Source: Myxococcaceae bacterium
Lineage (GTDB): Bacteria > Myxococcota > Myxococcia > Myxococcales > UBA5297
NCBI GenBank assembly: GCA_017500825.1
Contig: JAFVYB010000111.1
Location: 1-64,000 of the forward strand
Reading direction: 5' to 3'
DNA: 64,000 nucleotides
The notes under the pieces are model-generated. The model ran no database searches. It saw only the letters and a program-made list of their open reading frames with translations, and had not been told where the DNA came from. Shown here in pieces: positions 34,410-43,069 of the stretch. Position 1 is the first letter of the stretch. The number at the start of each line of letters is the position of its first letter. A program made the position numbers and the translations under genes.

Positions 34410-34856
34410 GATCCATCCCTCGTTTTCATTCCAGCGCACGCTATCCAGGCGCGTTCCAAATCATTCCCAACCAAAGAAACTCGACGCGCTCAAACGGCGT
34501 CCCCAAACCCGGGCCTTTTCAGTCAATTCGCGGCGCCTGTCCACCGCCCCATTTTGAATCCGCCCATTCATCGGACGCTCAAACACGCAAGTTTAATTTT
34601 TATAATTTATCAAAAAAAATAAAAATATCGCTTTATTAAAAAACAAAACAAAAACCACATCCGTCCGCCCAATTTAATCATTTAATCCAATAATTTAAAC
34701 CCGCGTGTTTCAGCGTTCACAAGGGTTCCAAACGGGCACTGGGCGCCGTCAAAATCGCGCGTATCTTCGCTCGCCTCTCGCCCTGGCGAGGCCACGCGGC
34801 CAGACGGACGCGCCGCGCGTTCAACCGACGACATCATTAATAATAAGGAGACGCAC
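34410..34856. other. Divergent intergenic region before peroxiredoxin
   Basis: 447 bp. A strongly AT-rich core at about 34580-34690 contains several A tracts. A ribosome binding site AAGGAG precedes the peroxiredoxin ATG. Promoters for both directions must be here, but no consensus pair is convincing. No gene is seen. Confidence 0.5.
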
Positions 34857-35555
34857 ATGGACGACAAGACGACGCCCAGCCATATGCCGCTCATCGGCGA
34901 CACCGCGCCCTCGTTTCGCGCCGAGACGACGCACGGGCCCATGAGTTTTCCCGAGGATTACAAGGGAAAATGGGTCATTCTTTTTAGTCACCCGGCCGAT
35001 TTTACGCCGGTCTGCACCACCGAATTTATGACGTTCGCCACCATGGCCGAACAATTCCATGCCCTGGGCGCTGAATTGATTGGATTATCCATCGACAGCA
35101 AGCAGAGCCATATCGCCTGGGTGCGCGCCATTCAGGAAAAAGCCGAGTTTCAGGGCATGAAAAACGTTTCGGTGAATTTCCCCATTATTGACGACATCGG
35201 CATGAAGGTCGCCAAAGAATACGGCATGATTCATCCAAACGCCTCTAACACGAGCGCGGTGCGCGCCGTTTTCTTTATTGATCCCGAATCAAAAATCCGC
35301 GCGATTATTTATTATCCGCTCACCAATGGCCGCAATTTCCAGGAGCTCAAGCGGCTGCTCATCGCCATGCAGACGAGCGACAAATACGGAGTGGCCACAC
35401 CCGCCGACTGGCAGCCCGGCGACGAGGTCATCGTCCCGGCGCCCAAAACATCGCAGGAGGCCTGCCAGCGCGTCGCCCAGAGCCAGGACGAGAGCGGACA
35501 GGATTACAGGACGGTCGACTGGTATCTCTCGTTCAAGCCCGCGCCCTCTTCCTGA
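34857..35555 (+). CDS. Peroxiredoxin, Prx6 (1-Cys) type
   Basis: 232 aa. Reduces hydrogen peroxide and organic peroxides. The peroxidatic site is HPADFTPVCTTEF with Cys53, after FSHP, exactly as in Prx6/AhpC. The C-terminal extension with KIRAIIYYPLTNGRNFQELK and RLLIAMQTSDKYGVATPADW is characteristic of the Prx6 subfamily, and the length is typical. A further Cys near residue 200 (QEACQRV) may act as resolving thiol, as in archaeal members. AAGGAG lies 8-9 nt upstream of the ATG. It is a single gene with an AT-rich upstream region and a GC-rich hairpin downstream; likely induced by oxidative stress, although no OxyR or PerR box is recognised. Confidence 0.94.
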   Translation: MDDKTTPSHMPLIGDTAPSFRAETTHGPMSFPEDYKGKWVILFSHPADFTPVCTTEFMTFATMAEQFHALGAELIGLSIDSKQSHIAWVRAIQEKAEFQGMKNVSVNFPIIDDIGMKVAKEYGMIHPNASNTSAVRAVFFIDPESKIRAIIYYPLTNGRNFQELKRLLIAMQTSDKYGVATPADWQPGDEVIVPAPKTSQEACQRVAQSQDESGQDYRTVDWYLSFKPAPSS

Positions 35556-35584
35556 TCCACGGCGGACGCGCGCCCGCCCTCAAG

Positions 35585-35609
35585 CCCCGTCTCGCCCGCC
35601 GAGGCGGGG
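35585..35609 (+). terminator. GC-rich hairpin after peroxiredoxin
   Basis: A 10-bp stem pairs 35585-35594 with 35600-35609 around CCCGC (one T-G pair), about 30 bp past the stop. There is no T run, so it may be a weak or Rho-assisted terminator or an mRNA-protecting 3' structure. Confidence 0.45.
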
Positions 35610-35799
35610 TGGACAGCGCGGCAGCGGCGATGAAAAGGCGGTCGCCATCCTGACAAAAACGACACAACCCATTGAAATCATTGAGGAATTTTTAATCGTT
35701 CAAAAAAAATCAAGGCGCGCCGTCAGATAGCTCACAGGCCGTCTTCGAGGGGGGGTGAAGCCCTTGCGTTTGCCGCGCCGCCGAATAGGTTGCGCCGCC

Positions 35800-38094
35800 A
35801 TGTTTACCCCCGCCTCCCATCGTCCCCTGTCCGCCCTGCTGGCTTTTTTCCTGCTCATCCCTTTCGCCCTGCTGACGGCCTGCGGCGAAAACAACAACGG
35901 CCCCGATGATTCCGGGGAGGGCAATGGCGGCGATCCGACGACGCTCTGCCCAGCCTCTTTTCAGTATCGCCCCCAGACGCGCGCCAACAGCGTCTACGTC
36001 GTCGGCAGCTGGAACGATTTCGACCGCACGGCGCACGCGATGAGTGGTCCAGACGCCACTGGCACCTGGTCGGCAGAGCCGCAGATTCCGGCCGGCGAGT
36101 GGGGTTATTTCTTCCTCGTCGACGGCGCTGAGGTCGACGATCCCGACGCCACCTCGCAGATCACGCTGGATGGCAAGAGCTACGCGCGCGTGGAAGTCGT
36201 CTGCGACGGCGGCTCGGCGGCCAGCGTCAAGCTCTCTGTCCAGTCCGGGTCCCTGATCATCGACCGCGCGGCCGAGGGCCAGGGCGCGCTGACCGCGACG
36301 CTCGAACTCGTCAGCCTGGGCAGTCTGGAGGGCGTGAACGTCACCGGCACGCTGCGCGCGACCGACGGAACGACGCGTGAACTGAGCGCTTCTGAACTCT
36401 CCCTCTCGGAGGACCGCAGCCGCGTCGAGGTGGCGCTGAACAATCTGGCAGACGGCAAATACACCGTCTTTGTTCAGGCCGAGAACGGGCCCTACGCCGA
36501 CGACATCGCCCTCCCCTTCTGGATCGAGGCCGAGCCGTTCTCCTTCTACGACTCGCCCATCTACATGGTGATGGTCGACCGCTTCCGCAACGGCGACACC
36601 TCCAACGACAGCCCGATCGCGGGCAGCGAGACGCCGGCCAACTTCCAGGGCGGCGACCTCAACGGCGTCACTCAGGCCATCGAGGAGGGCTACTTTGACG
36701 CACTTGGCGTGCGCACGCTGTGGCTCTCGCCCTGGCAGACACAGCCCAACCGCGCCCACGCGGACACGATCTCAAGCGAACTGACCGTCCATGTCACCGG
36801 CTACCACGGCTATTGGCCGATCAAGGCGCGCGAGGTCGAACCGCGCTTTGGCGGCGAAGAGGCGCTGCACCAGATGGTGAGGGCGGCCCACGCGCGCGGC
36901 ATGCGGGTCATCATGGACACTGTGCTCAACCACGTTCACGAGGACCACGAATACGTCGCCGCGCATCCCGAGTGGTTTCGCACCAGCGTCAACTGCAAGG
37001 ACAACAACGGCTGGGGCTGGGACAACGCGCCGATCACCTGCACGTTCAACACCTACATGCCCGACGTGGACTGGACGAACACCGCGGCCGCCACCCAGTT
37101 CCTCGACGATGTTGAGTGGTGGGTCGAGACGTTCGACCTCGATGGCCTGCGCCTCGACGCGGTCAAGCACATGGAAGACGACGTGATGGGCAAGCTCGGC
37201 ACGCGGATGCGCCAGCGATTCGAGACGGCCGGCACCGACTTCTACATGTTTGGCGAGACCTACGACGGCAATCCCGATTTGCTGAACAAATACATCGGCA
37301 ATGGCCAGCTCGACGGGCAGTTCGACTTCAAGCGCTACTTCGACGGCGCCAACCAGGCGTTCCTCAGCGACGGCAGCGGCCTCGGCCAGGTCAACGACGC
37401 CACCTGGGGCTCCATCAACGCCTTTGGCGAGGCGATGATGGTCACCTTTATCGGCAGCCACGACGTGCCGCGTGTCATCTCCCGATCGGACAACGCCAAC
37501 CGCGATCTGACCGGCTTCACCTGGGGAACGGGGCTGCCGCAGATCTCGACCGACCAGCTGGCCTATGACCGCGTGTGGATGGCGATGTTCCACATGATGA
37601 CCACGCCGGGCGTGCCGCTCATCTACTACGGCGATGAATACGGCGAGCATGGCGGCAGCGACCCCGACAACCGCCACTTCATGAAGACGAGCGCCGAGAT
37701 GAGCGACCAGCAACGCGCGCAACTGGCCCGAATGCAAAAGCTGGGCGAGGCGCGAGAGACACTGCGAGGCCTGAGGCGCGGCGCGTTTGACACGATGTGG
37801 GTCAACGATGCGGCCTGGGGCGAGGGCAGCGGCAACCTCTGGGCCTACGTCCGCAAGGATCCCGAGGGCGATCCCAGGCAGTCGGCTGTGATGGTGCTGA
37901 ACCTGAAGGACACCGACTGGAGCGGCGACAACGGCGTCGAGCTCCATTCGCGGGACGCGCTCAAGCTCACCGATCTCGGCTGGACGAGTGGCACGGTCTA
38001 CGACCTCCTCACCGGCAACGAGTGGCCGCTCAGCAATGGCGCTGTGACAATCGATGTGCCCGCGCGCGGTGGCGTGATTCTCAGCCTGCGTTGA
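35800..38094 (+). CDS. Secreted GH13 alpha-amylase lipoprotein with N-terminal starch-binding-like domain
   Basis: 764 aa from the ATG at 35800 (the frame is open from 35755). The signal peptide ends LLTACG, a lipobox, so it is lipid-anchored. A glycogen-binding/CBM48-like domain follows (VYVVGSWNDFDRTAHAM...GYFFLVDG), then a beta-rich spacer. The GH13 barrel starts at IYMVMVDRFRNGDT (about residue 252), with DTVLNH, nucleophile Asp in GLRLDAVKH (about 452), acid/base Glu in FGETYDG (about 485) and the third Asp in GSHDVPRV (about 554). All catalytic residues are present. It cuts internal alpha-1,4 bonds of starch or glycogen at the cell surface. It heads a + strand series with a debranching enzyme, porin-like protein and another GH13, a glucan-utilisation locus. 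Confidence 0.92.
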   Translation: MFTPASHRPLSALLAFFLLIPFALLTACGENNNGPDDSGEGNGGDPTTLCPASFQYRPQTRANSVYVVGSWNDFDRTAHAMSGPDATGTWSAEPQIPAGEWGYFFLVDGAEVDDPDATSQITLDGKSYARVEVVCDGGSAASVKLSVQSGSLIIDRAAEGQGALTATLELVSLGSLEGVNVTGTLRATDGTTRELSASELSLSEDRSRVEVALNNLADGKYTVFVQAENGPYADDIALPFWIEAEPFSFYDSPIYMVMVDRFRNGDTSNDSPIAGSETPANFQGGDLNGVTQAIEEGYFDALGVRTLWLSPWQTQPNRAHADTISSELTVHVTGYHGYWPIKAREVEPRFGGEEALHQMVRAAHARGMRVIMDTVLNHVHEDHEYVAAHPEWFRTSVNCKDNNGWGWDNAPITCTFNTYMPDVDWTNTAAATQFLDDVEWWVETFDLDGLRLDAVKHMEDDVMGKLGTRMRQRFETAGTDFYMFGETYDGNPDLLNKYIGNGQLDGQFDFKRYFDGANQAFLSDGSGLGQVNDATWGSINAFGEAMMVTFIGSHDVPRVISRSDNANRDLTGFTWGTGLPQISTDQLAYDRVWMAMFHMMTTPGVPLIYYGDEYGEHGGSDPDNRHFMKTSAEMSDQQRAQLARMQKLGEARETLRGLRRGAFDTMWVNDAAWGEGSGNLWAYVRKDPEGDPRQSAVMVLNLKDTDWSGDNGVELHSRDALKLTDLGWTSGTVYDLLTGNEWPLSNGAVTIDVPARGGVILSLR

Positions 38095-38305
38095 CCGCTC
38101 TCCACGCCGCGTCAGGCGCCTTGGTGACACCTGAGTCCCGATGCGTCTTGCTGCGCCCTGCGCCTGTCGGAAGCGCCTCCGCGCTCAAGCGCTGCCCTCG
38201 TTGATTCGACTTCCCCTCACTGACCGAACCACGCCCGCGCCGCGGCGTTCCCGGTTCACTCACCTCTACGACACCCTCTTCCTCTCCTCCCCAAGCGAGG
38301 CTCTC

Positions 38306-40876
38306 ATGCACAAACACTCAAGGCGCCTTCTGGCCTTTGCCGTCCTGCCAGCCCTGGCCCTCGCGCCGCTCGGCTGCAGTCCGGATGACAGCCAGCCCAG
38401 GCTCTACAACCACACCGTGCTGCCGCCTGAAGGGCTCATCGCCCCTCTCCCGCCAGCGCTCTATCACCTTGGCACCTCGGCGAACGACACGGTGGCCATC
38501 ACCAAGGGCGCGATCGAGGAGATGAGCTTCCTCGGGCCGACCATCCTCAAGGACGCGGATGGCAACCACCGCGGCGTCAACTTCAGCGTCTTCTCCAACC
38601 GCGCCTCGAAAATTCGCCTGCTGCTCTTCGACAACCCCGAGAGCGACAAGGCGACGCGCGAATTCGAGATGACGCGCCTGCCCGGCACCGACGTGTGGAA
38701 CGCCTTTGTCGAGGGCGTGGGGCTCGGCCAGCACTACGGCTACGTGGCTTGGGGTCCGAACTGGCCCTACGACGAGGCCTGGTATCCGGGCTCGATCCAC
38801 GGCTTCAAAGCCGACGTGGACAACCAGGGTAACCGCTTCAACCCCAACAAGCTGCTTCAGGACCCCTACTGCAAGGCCATCCACCGCGACTTCGACTGGG
38901 GCAAGGGCAACCTCGGCACGGGCGCCAACCGCGCGACGCTCGGTTATGGCGCGGCAGGCAAGTGCGTCATCGTCCAGAGCCAATACGAGTGGAGTGAGCA
39001 CGAGGCCGAATGGCGACGGCAGCGCATGGACGGCACGCTCCCGGGACACGGGGACAACGAACTCATCATGTATGAGGTCCACCCCAAGGGCTTCACCGCC
39101 AACTCCTCTTCCGGCGTGCTCCATCCGGGCACCTTCCGCGGCTTTGGCGAAAAGGCGGCCTACTTCAAGGAGTTGGGCATCACCGCAGTGGAGATGCTGC
39201 CGCCCTACGAGAAGCCGGCCGACGCTGGCTACTGGGGCTACAACAACCTCTCCTACTTCGTCCCCGAGAATACCTACGCTGCCAACCAAGAGCGCGAGGA
39301 GATCATCGACGAGTTCAAGTGGATGGTCGACCAGCTGCACCAGCACGGCATCGAGGTGATCGTCGATGTCGTCTACAATCACACCGGTGAAGGCGGCCTC
39401 TGGCGCGAGAAGATCAACGCCAACGACGGCGCGATCTGGAACCTCGACCCCGAAGAAACGGCCAGTCTCTTCTCGTATCGCGGCCTCGACAACGACGCCT
39501 ACTACGCGCTCGACCCTGGCAACGGTAAGCGCACCTACCTGAACTACACCGGCGTCGGGAACACGGTTCGCTGCAACAACCCGCCGGTGAAGCGCCTGAT
39601 CATCGACTCGCTGCGCTACTGGGTCGAAGAACTGCACGTCGACGGTTTCCGCTTCGACCTGGCCCCCGCGCTCGGTCTGCTCGACGATGACTACGCCAAC
39701 GGCCCGCAGTGGCGCCCCAACGAGACGGTCGTCCAGGAGATCGCCAACGATCCCGTCCTGCAGCGGCACAACACGCGCATCATCGCCGAGCCTTGGGGGG
39801 CCGGGCATTACGGCATCGGCATGTTCACCAAGGCCACAATCGACGCGGCGGGCAACGGCGCCGTGCAGCGCGGCTATGGCTGGAGCGAATGGAATGGCGC
39901 CTATCGCGACTGGTGGCGCTCATTCGTCAACGACTTCGACGTGGACAGCGCCTCCGCCCCCATCCCGGTCAACAGCAAGACCTATTACGGCCTGCTCGAC
40001 GGCGGCGGCACGCTCACCGGATCAGCGGCGCTCTACAAAGACAACATCCGCAACGACACAGGCCACGACACGAACAATGGCGGTCGAAGGCCCTACCACT
40101 CGGTCAACCTCGTCACGGTCCACGATGGCATGACCATGTATGACCTGGTGACCTACGAGACGAAGGTCAACGGCTGCGGCCCGCTCAACCCCATCTGTTG
40201 CACCTCTCCAGAGAGCGTCTACTGCAACGAGGCCAAGAACTCTGGCGAGGACCACAACCGCTCCAAGAACTGGGGCGATGAGGCGATGAAGCGCCAGATC
40301 ATGCGCAATTTCTTCGCCGCGATGCTCGTCTCCCACGGAACGCCGCTCCTCTTTGGCGGTGACGAGTGGATGCGCACCCAGCTCGGCAACAACAACACCT
40401 ACACGCCAGAGGCGGACAACGCCTACAGCTGGCACGACTGGGGCACCTGGGACGCGAAGAGCGAGCGGCGGCGCATGTTCGACTTCGTCAAAAAGATGAT
40501 CCAGCTGCGCAAGGAGCGTCCGGCACTCTCGCCCTCGACTTTTGAGGAGAGCGGCGCGTCCTTCCGCTGGATCGGTCCAAACGGCGATCCCGACTGGAAC
40601 AGCCAGACCATCGGCATGCTCTATCCCGACGCTGGTAACGGTCGCAGCCTGGCGGTGCTGATCAACATGGGCTCAAGCGATGTCACCTACGCGCTCTCAG
40701 GCAGCAACTGGGTGCGCCTGGTGGACACACAGTCCTACTTCGACACCGACAACTATCTGAACGGCCAGCGGCTCAGCCTTGATCTGTCGGCCAATGCCAA
40801 CCTCGACACCCCTGAGGTCATCGGTTCGAGCTACGGCGTCAAATCCAAATCCATCGTCATCCTGGAGGCGCGCTGA
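38306..40876 (+). CDS. Secreted isoamylase/GlgX-type debranching enzyme lipoprotein
   Basis: 856 aa from the ATG at 38306 (the frame is open from 38141, but the signal peptide starts here). Lipobox LAPLGC. An N-terminal CBM48-type domain (GVNFSVFSNRASKIRLLLFD) is typical of isoamylases and GlgX. The GH13 motifs are DVVYNHTGEGG, nucleophile Asp in FRFDLAPALG (about 450), Glu in IIAEPWGAG (about 493) and Asp in VNLVTVHDGM (about 606). The order and loops fit alpha-1,6 debranching of glycogen or amylopectin. GlgX is normally cytoplasmic; this one is lipidated and so extracellular or periplasmic, fitting nutrient use rather than storage turnover. Its stop TGA overlaps the ATG of the porin-like gene (TGATG), so the two are translationally coupled. 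Confidence 0.92.
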   Translation: MHKHSRRLLAFAVLPALALAPLGCSPDDSQPRLYNHTVLPPEGLIAPLPPALYHLGTSANDTVAITKGAIEEMSFLGPTILKDADGNHRGVNFSVFSNRASKIRLLLFDNPESDKATREFEMTRLPGTDVWNAFVEGVGLGQHYGYVAWGPNWPYDEAWYPGSIHGFKADVDNQGNRFNPNKLLQDPYCKAIHRDFDWGKGNLGTGANRATLGYGAAGKCVIVQSQYEWSEHEAEWRRQRMDGTLPGHGDNELIMYEVHPKGFTANSSSGVLHPGTFRGFGEKAAYFKELGITAVEMLPPYEKPADAGYWGYNNLSYFVPENTYAANQEREEIIDEFKWMVDQLHQHGIEVIVDVVYNHTGEGGLWREKINANDGAIWNLDPEETASLFSYRGLDNDAYYALDPGNGKRTYLNYTGVGNTVRCNNPPVKRLIIDSLRYWVEELHVDGFRFDLAPALGLLDDDYANGPQWRPNETVVQEIANDPVLQRHNTRIIAEPWGAGHYGIGMFTKATIDAAGNGAVQRGYGWSEWNGAYRDWWRSFVNDFDVDSASAPIPVNSKTYYGLLDGGGTLTGSAALYKDNIRNDTGHDTNNGGRRPYHSVNLVTVHDGMTMYDLVTYETKVNGCGPLNPICCTSPESVYCNEAKNSGEDHNRSKNWGDEAMKRQIMRNFFAAMLVSHGTPLLFGGDEWMRTQLGNNNTYTPEADNAYSWHDWGTWDAKSERRRMFDFVKKMIQLRKERPALSPSTFEESGASFRWIGPNGDPDWNSQTIGMLYPDAGNGRSLAVLINMGSSDVTYALSGSNWVRLVDTQSYFDTDNYLNGQRLSLDLSANANLDTPEVIGSSYGVKSKSIVILEAR

Positions 40877-42405
40877 TGCGAACGGAACGCTTCGTCAAAT
40901 CCCTTGCGCGGGGGTTCGCCCGGCTCCTCGCCGTCCTCTGCCTCGCCGCCATGTTCACGCCAGCCCAGGCTCAGGCCGAGGCCGCGCGCGATCGCTTCAA
41001 CGCCGGCGGTTACTTCCGCATCATGACACGCCCCGACTTCCAGGGCGGCGACGGCAAGCTCGGCTACTGGAACCTCTATGGTCGCCTGCTCAACGAAGGC
41101 CCCTGGGGCACGCTGGCGCTCAAGCTCGACCTCGTCCAGAACGCGGTGAAGAGCGATCCCTACGCCACGGTCGTCGCCCAGATTGAAGGCGGCTCCTTCC
41201 AGAACACCGACGTCAACATGGGATCGCTCGGTGTCTTTGCCCTGACGCGGCTCTACATCGAGGCGGGCAACATCTTCACGCCTGACCTCGTCTTCCAGAT
41301 CGGCACTCTGGAAAAGCGCTTCGGCGACTTGGGGCTCTACGACATGTGGCCGGCGGAGATCTTTGCCGACACGGTCGGTCTGTCGGCCCGCTACGACACA
41401 AAACACGTCGAAGTGCTGCTCGGCGTTGGCGATGCTGGTTTTGCCACGCGCAAGGGCGACTACTCGACCATCCTCTCGATGGGCGGCACGCTGAAGTTCA
41501 AGCTCGGCGGCCACCTCGAAATCGGCGTCGGCGGACAGTTCCGCTACGAGCCCGAGGTCAGCGGCAACAAGAACGCGCCCTATGTGACGCCCGGCGTTGC
41601 CTACGAGGACTTTCGGCGCCGCGAAGTGGTCTCCAACTGGTTCGACGCGCACCCGGGCATGGACTTCATCCACGACAACCTGCCCCAGTCGACGAGCTCG
41701 ACCTCTTACAAGGTGATTGGCTACGTCGGCTTCGGCAACCTCGGGCCGCTCAAGTGGAACAACCTCTTCGTCAACTACCTGCGCTCACATCCGCTGAACT
41801 TCTACACGGAGAGCTACGGTGGCACGGACTACACGGTCTACATCAAGGAGCTGACCGACGAGCGCCACCAGGTCAACCTGGGCAATGAGATGCAGCTGAC
41901 GCTCGTCCCAGGCTGGCTCGACGCGACCTGGTCGATCCTCTTCGGCTACCACTTCGACAACGACAACGAGATCGCCCCAGACGACTTCAACCGCACCTAC
42001 ATTTCGACCGTTCTGCGCCTGCAGGCCTATGTGACCAAGGTCGTCCACGTGCTCGCCGAGACGAGCCTCGCGCGTGAAAAATCACACAACGGCAACCTCT
42101 ATCGGCAGCACTTCGATTCGGTCTTCGCCAACACGCACGGTCTGGCCGACTCTCGCGGCTTCGAGATAGGCGACAGCGACACGCGCGACACCTGGCAGCT
42201 GAAGGCGGGCATCGTGCTCAATCCCAATGGACGCGGCATCTTCAACCGGCCATCGCTGCGCCTGCTCTATGGCCTGCAGTATTCGAGCCAGAATCAGGCC
42301 TGGGGCAACGCCTTCTCGGACAGCCTGGACCAGTACAACATCTTTTCCGGCACTGAGCGCCACTGGCACTCGGTGATCGCCATCGAGGCCGAAGCATGGT
42401 TCTGA
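40876..42405 (+). CDS. Carbohydrate-porin-like outer-membrane beta-barrel
   Basis: 509 aa. A signal peptide (LLAVLCLAAMFTPAQAQAEA) is followed by a long series of short amphipathic strands, many with Gly/Tyr/Phe alternation, such as RFNAGGYFRIMTRPDF and LGYWNLYGRLLNEGPW, and a C-terminal aromatic residue (EAEAWF), as in outer-membrane barrels. Aromatic-rich turns and the locus suggest a maltoporin-like channel that takes up maltodextrins released by the neighbouring amylases, but I see no clear LamB signature, so the substrate is inferred. It overlaps the debranching-enzyme gene by 1 bp and the next lipoprotein by 10 bp. No frameshift is seen and the length is usual for such barrels. Confidence 0.75.
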   Translation: MRTERFVKSLARGFARLLAVLCLAAMFTPAQAQAEAARDRFNAGGYFRIMTRPDFQGGDGKLGYWNLYGRLLNEGPWGTLALKLDLVQNAVKSDPYATVVAQIEGGSFQNTDVNMGSLGVFALTRLYIEAGNIFTPDLVFQIGTLEKRFGDLGLYDMWPAEIFADTVGLSARYDTKHVEVLLGVGDAGFATRKGDYSTILSMGGTLKFKLGGHLEIGVGGQFRYEPEVSGNKNAPYVTPGVAYEDFRRREVVSNWFDAHPGMDFIHDNLPQSTSSTSYKVIGYVGFGNLGPLKWNNLFVNYLRSHPLNFYTESYGGTDYTVYIKELTDERHQVNLGNEMQLTLVPGWLDATWSILFGYHFDNDNEIAPDDFNRTYISTVLRLQAYVTKVVHVLAETSLAREKSHNGNLYRQHFDSVFANTHGLADSRGFEIGDSDTRDTWQLKAGIVLNPNGRGIFNRPSLRLLYGLQYSSQNQAWGNAFSDSLDQYNIFSGTERHWHSVIAIEAEAWF

Positions 42406-42995
42406 AAACGCGTCCTCTCCTCCCCCTCCACACGCTCGCACTTTTGGCCGCGCTCGCGTTCGCGGCGGGCTGCGTCAAAACCGCCCCTGTCGTCAAACTC
42501 CCAGAGAAGACGCCAATCGCCGTGGCCTTTGTGCTCGACGACGACCACCAGGGACTGGTCGGCGAGGTCCCCGAGGCGCTCAAAAAAGAAGTCAGCGCGG
42601 TTCTGGCCGAACGCAACCTCGATCTCTTCGAGATCCCCTTCGCGAGCTATGCCGAGGTCTTTGTGCCAGTTCGCGACAGCCAGCGGCGTCTGGCCCGCCT
42701 GACAAACAGCGAGGCGCCACTGACACTGCTCGTCGAGACAAAGGCCGTTTATTTTGCCCAGCTCTCCGGCCGCTACCGCTGGACCGTCAGCCTCAACCTG
42801 AGTGTGGCGCGCAAGGATGGTTCCATCGAGCCGCTCAGCAGCGCCTCCGACCTGTCGACCTTCGTCGACTTCGAGCACCAGAAGGAGCCGGCGGTCATCT
42901 CGTCCATCGCTTCTGATCTGGCGCGGCGAGTGGGCGCACTTCTCGACGAGTTCCTCAGCGCGGGCGACCTCGTCGAAAAAAAAAATCCCTCCTGA
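42396..42995 (+). CDS. Small lipoprotein, probably the N-terminal part of the downstream amylase
   Basis: 199 aa. Signal peptide with lipobox AAGC (Cys27), then an alpha/beta domain beginning TPIAVAFVLDDDHQGLVGEV, with KKEVSAVLAERNLDLFEIPF and a beta-rich part TLLVETKAVYFAQLSGRYRW. No named family is recognised; the fold resembles small periplasmic LpoB-type modules only loosely. It ends DLVEKKNPS just after a run of ten A (42976-42985). In the -1 frame the sequence stays open and leads straight into a GH13 enzyme that lacks its own start, so this may be the membrane anchor of that enzyme. It overlaps the porin-like gene by 10 bp. Confidence 0.75.
   Translation: MVLKTRPLLPLHTLALLAALAFAAGCVKTAPVVKLPEKTPIAVAFVLDDDHQGLVGEVPEALKKEVSAVLAERNLDLFEIPFASYAEVFVPVRDSQRRLARLTNSEAPLTLLVETKAVYFAQLSGRYRWTVSLNLSVARKDGSIEPLSSASDLSTFVDFEHQKEPAVISSIASDLARRVGALLDEFLSAGDLVEKKNPS
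42976..42985 (+). other. Run of ten A, in-phase A_AAA_AAA slippery site
   Basis: The lipoprotein frame reads GAA AAA AAA AAT here. Either a -1 ribosomal slip, or one extra A from transcriptional slippage or from a sequencing miscount, switches to the frame of the GH13 enzyme. It lies 7 bases before the zero-frame stop at 42993-42995. See findings. Confidence 0.55.
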
Positions 42996-43069
42996 GTCCG
43001 GCCCCTGAGGCACCTTCGAAGGAAAGCGCGGCGACACGGGCCGCGCACGGCGACGCCATCTACTTCGCG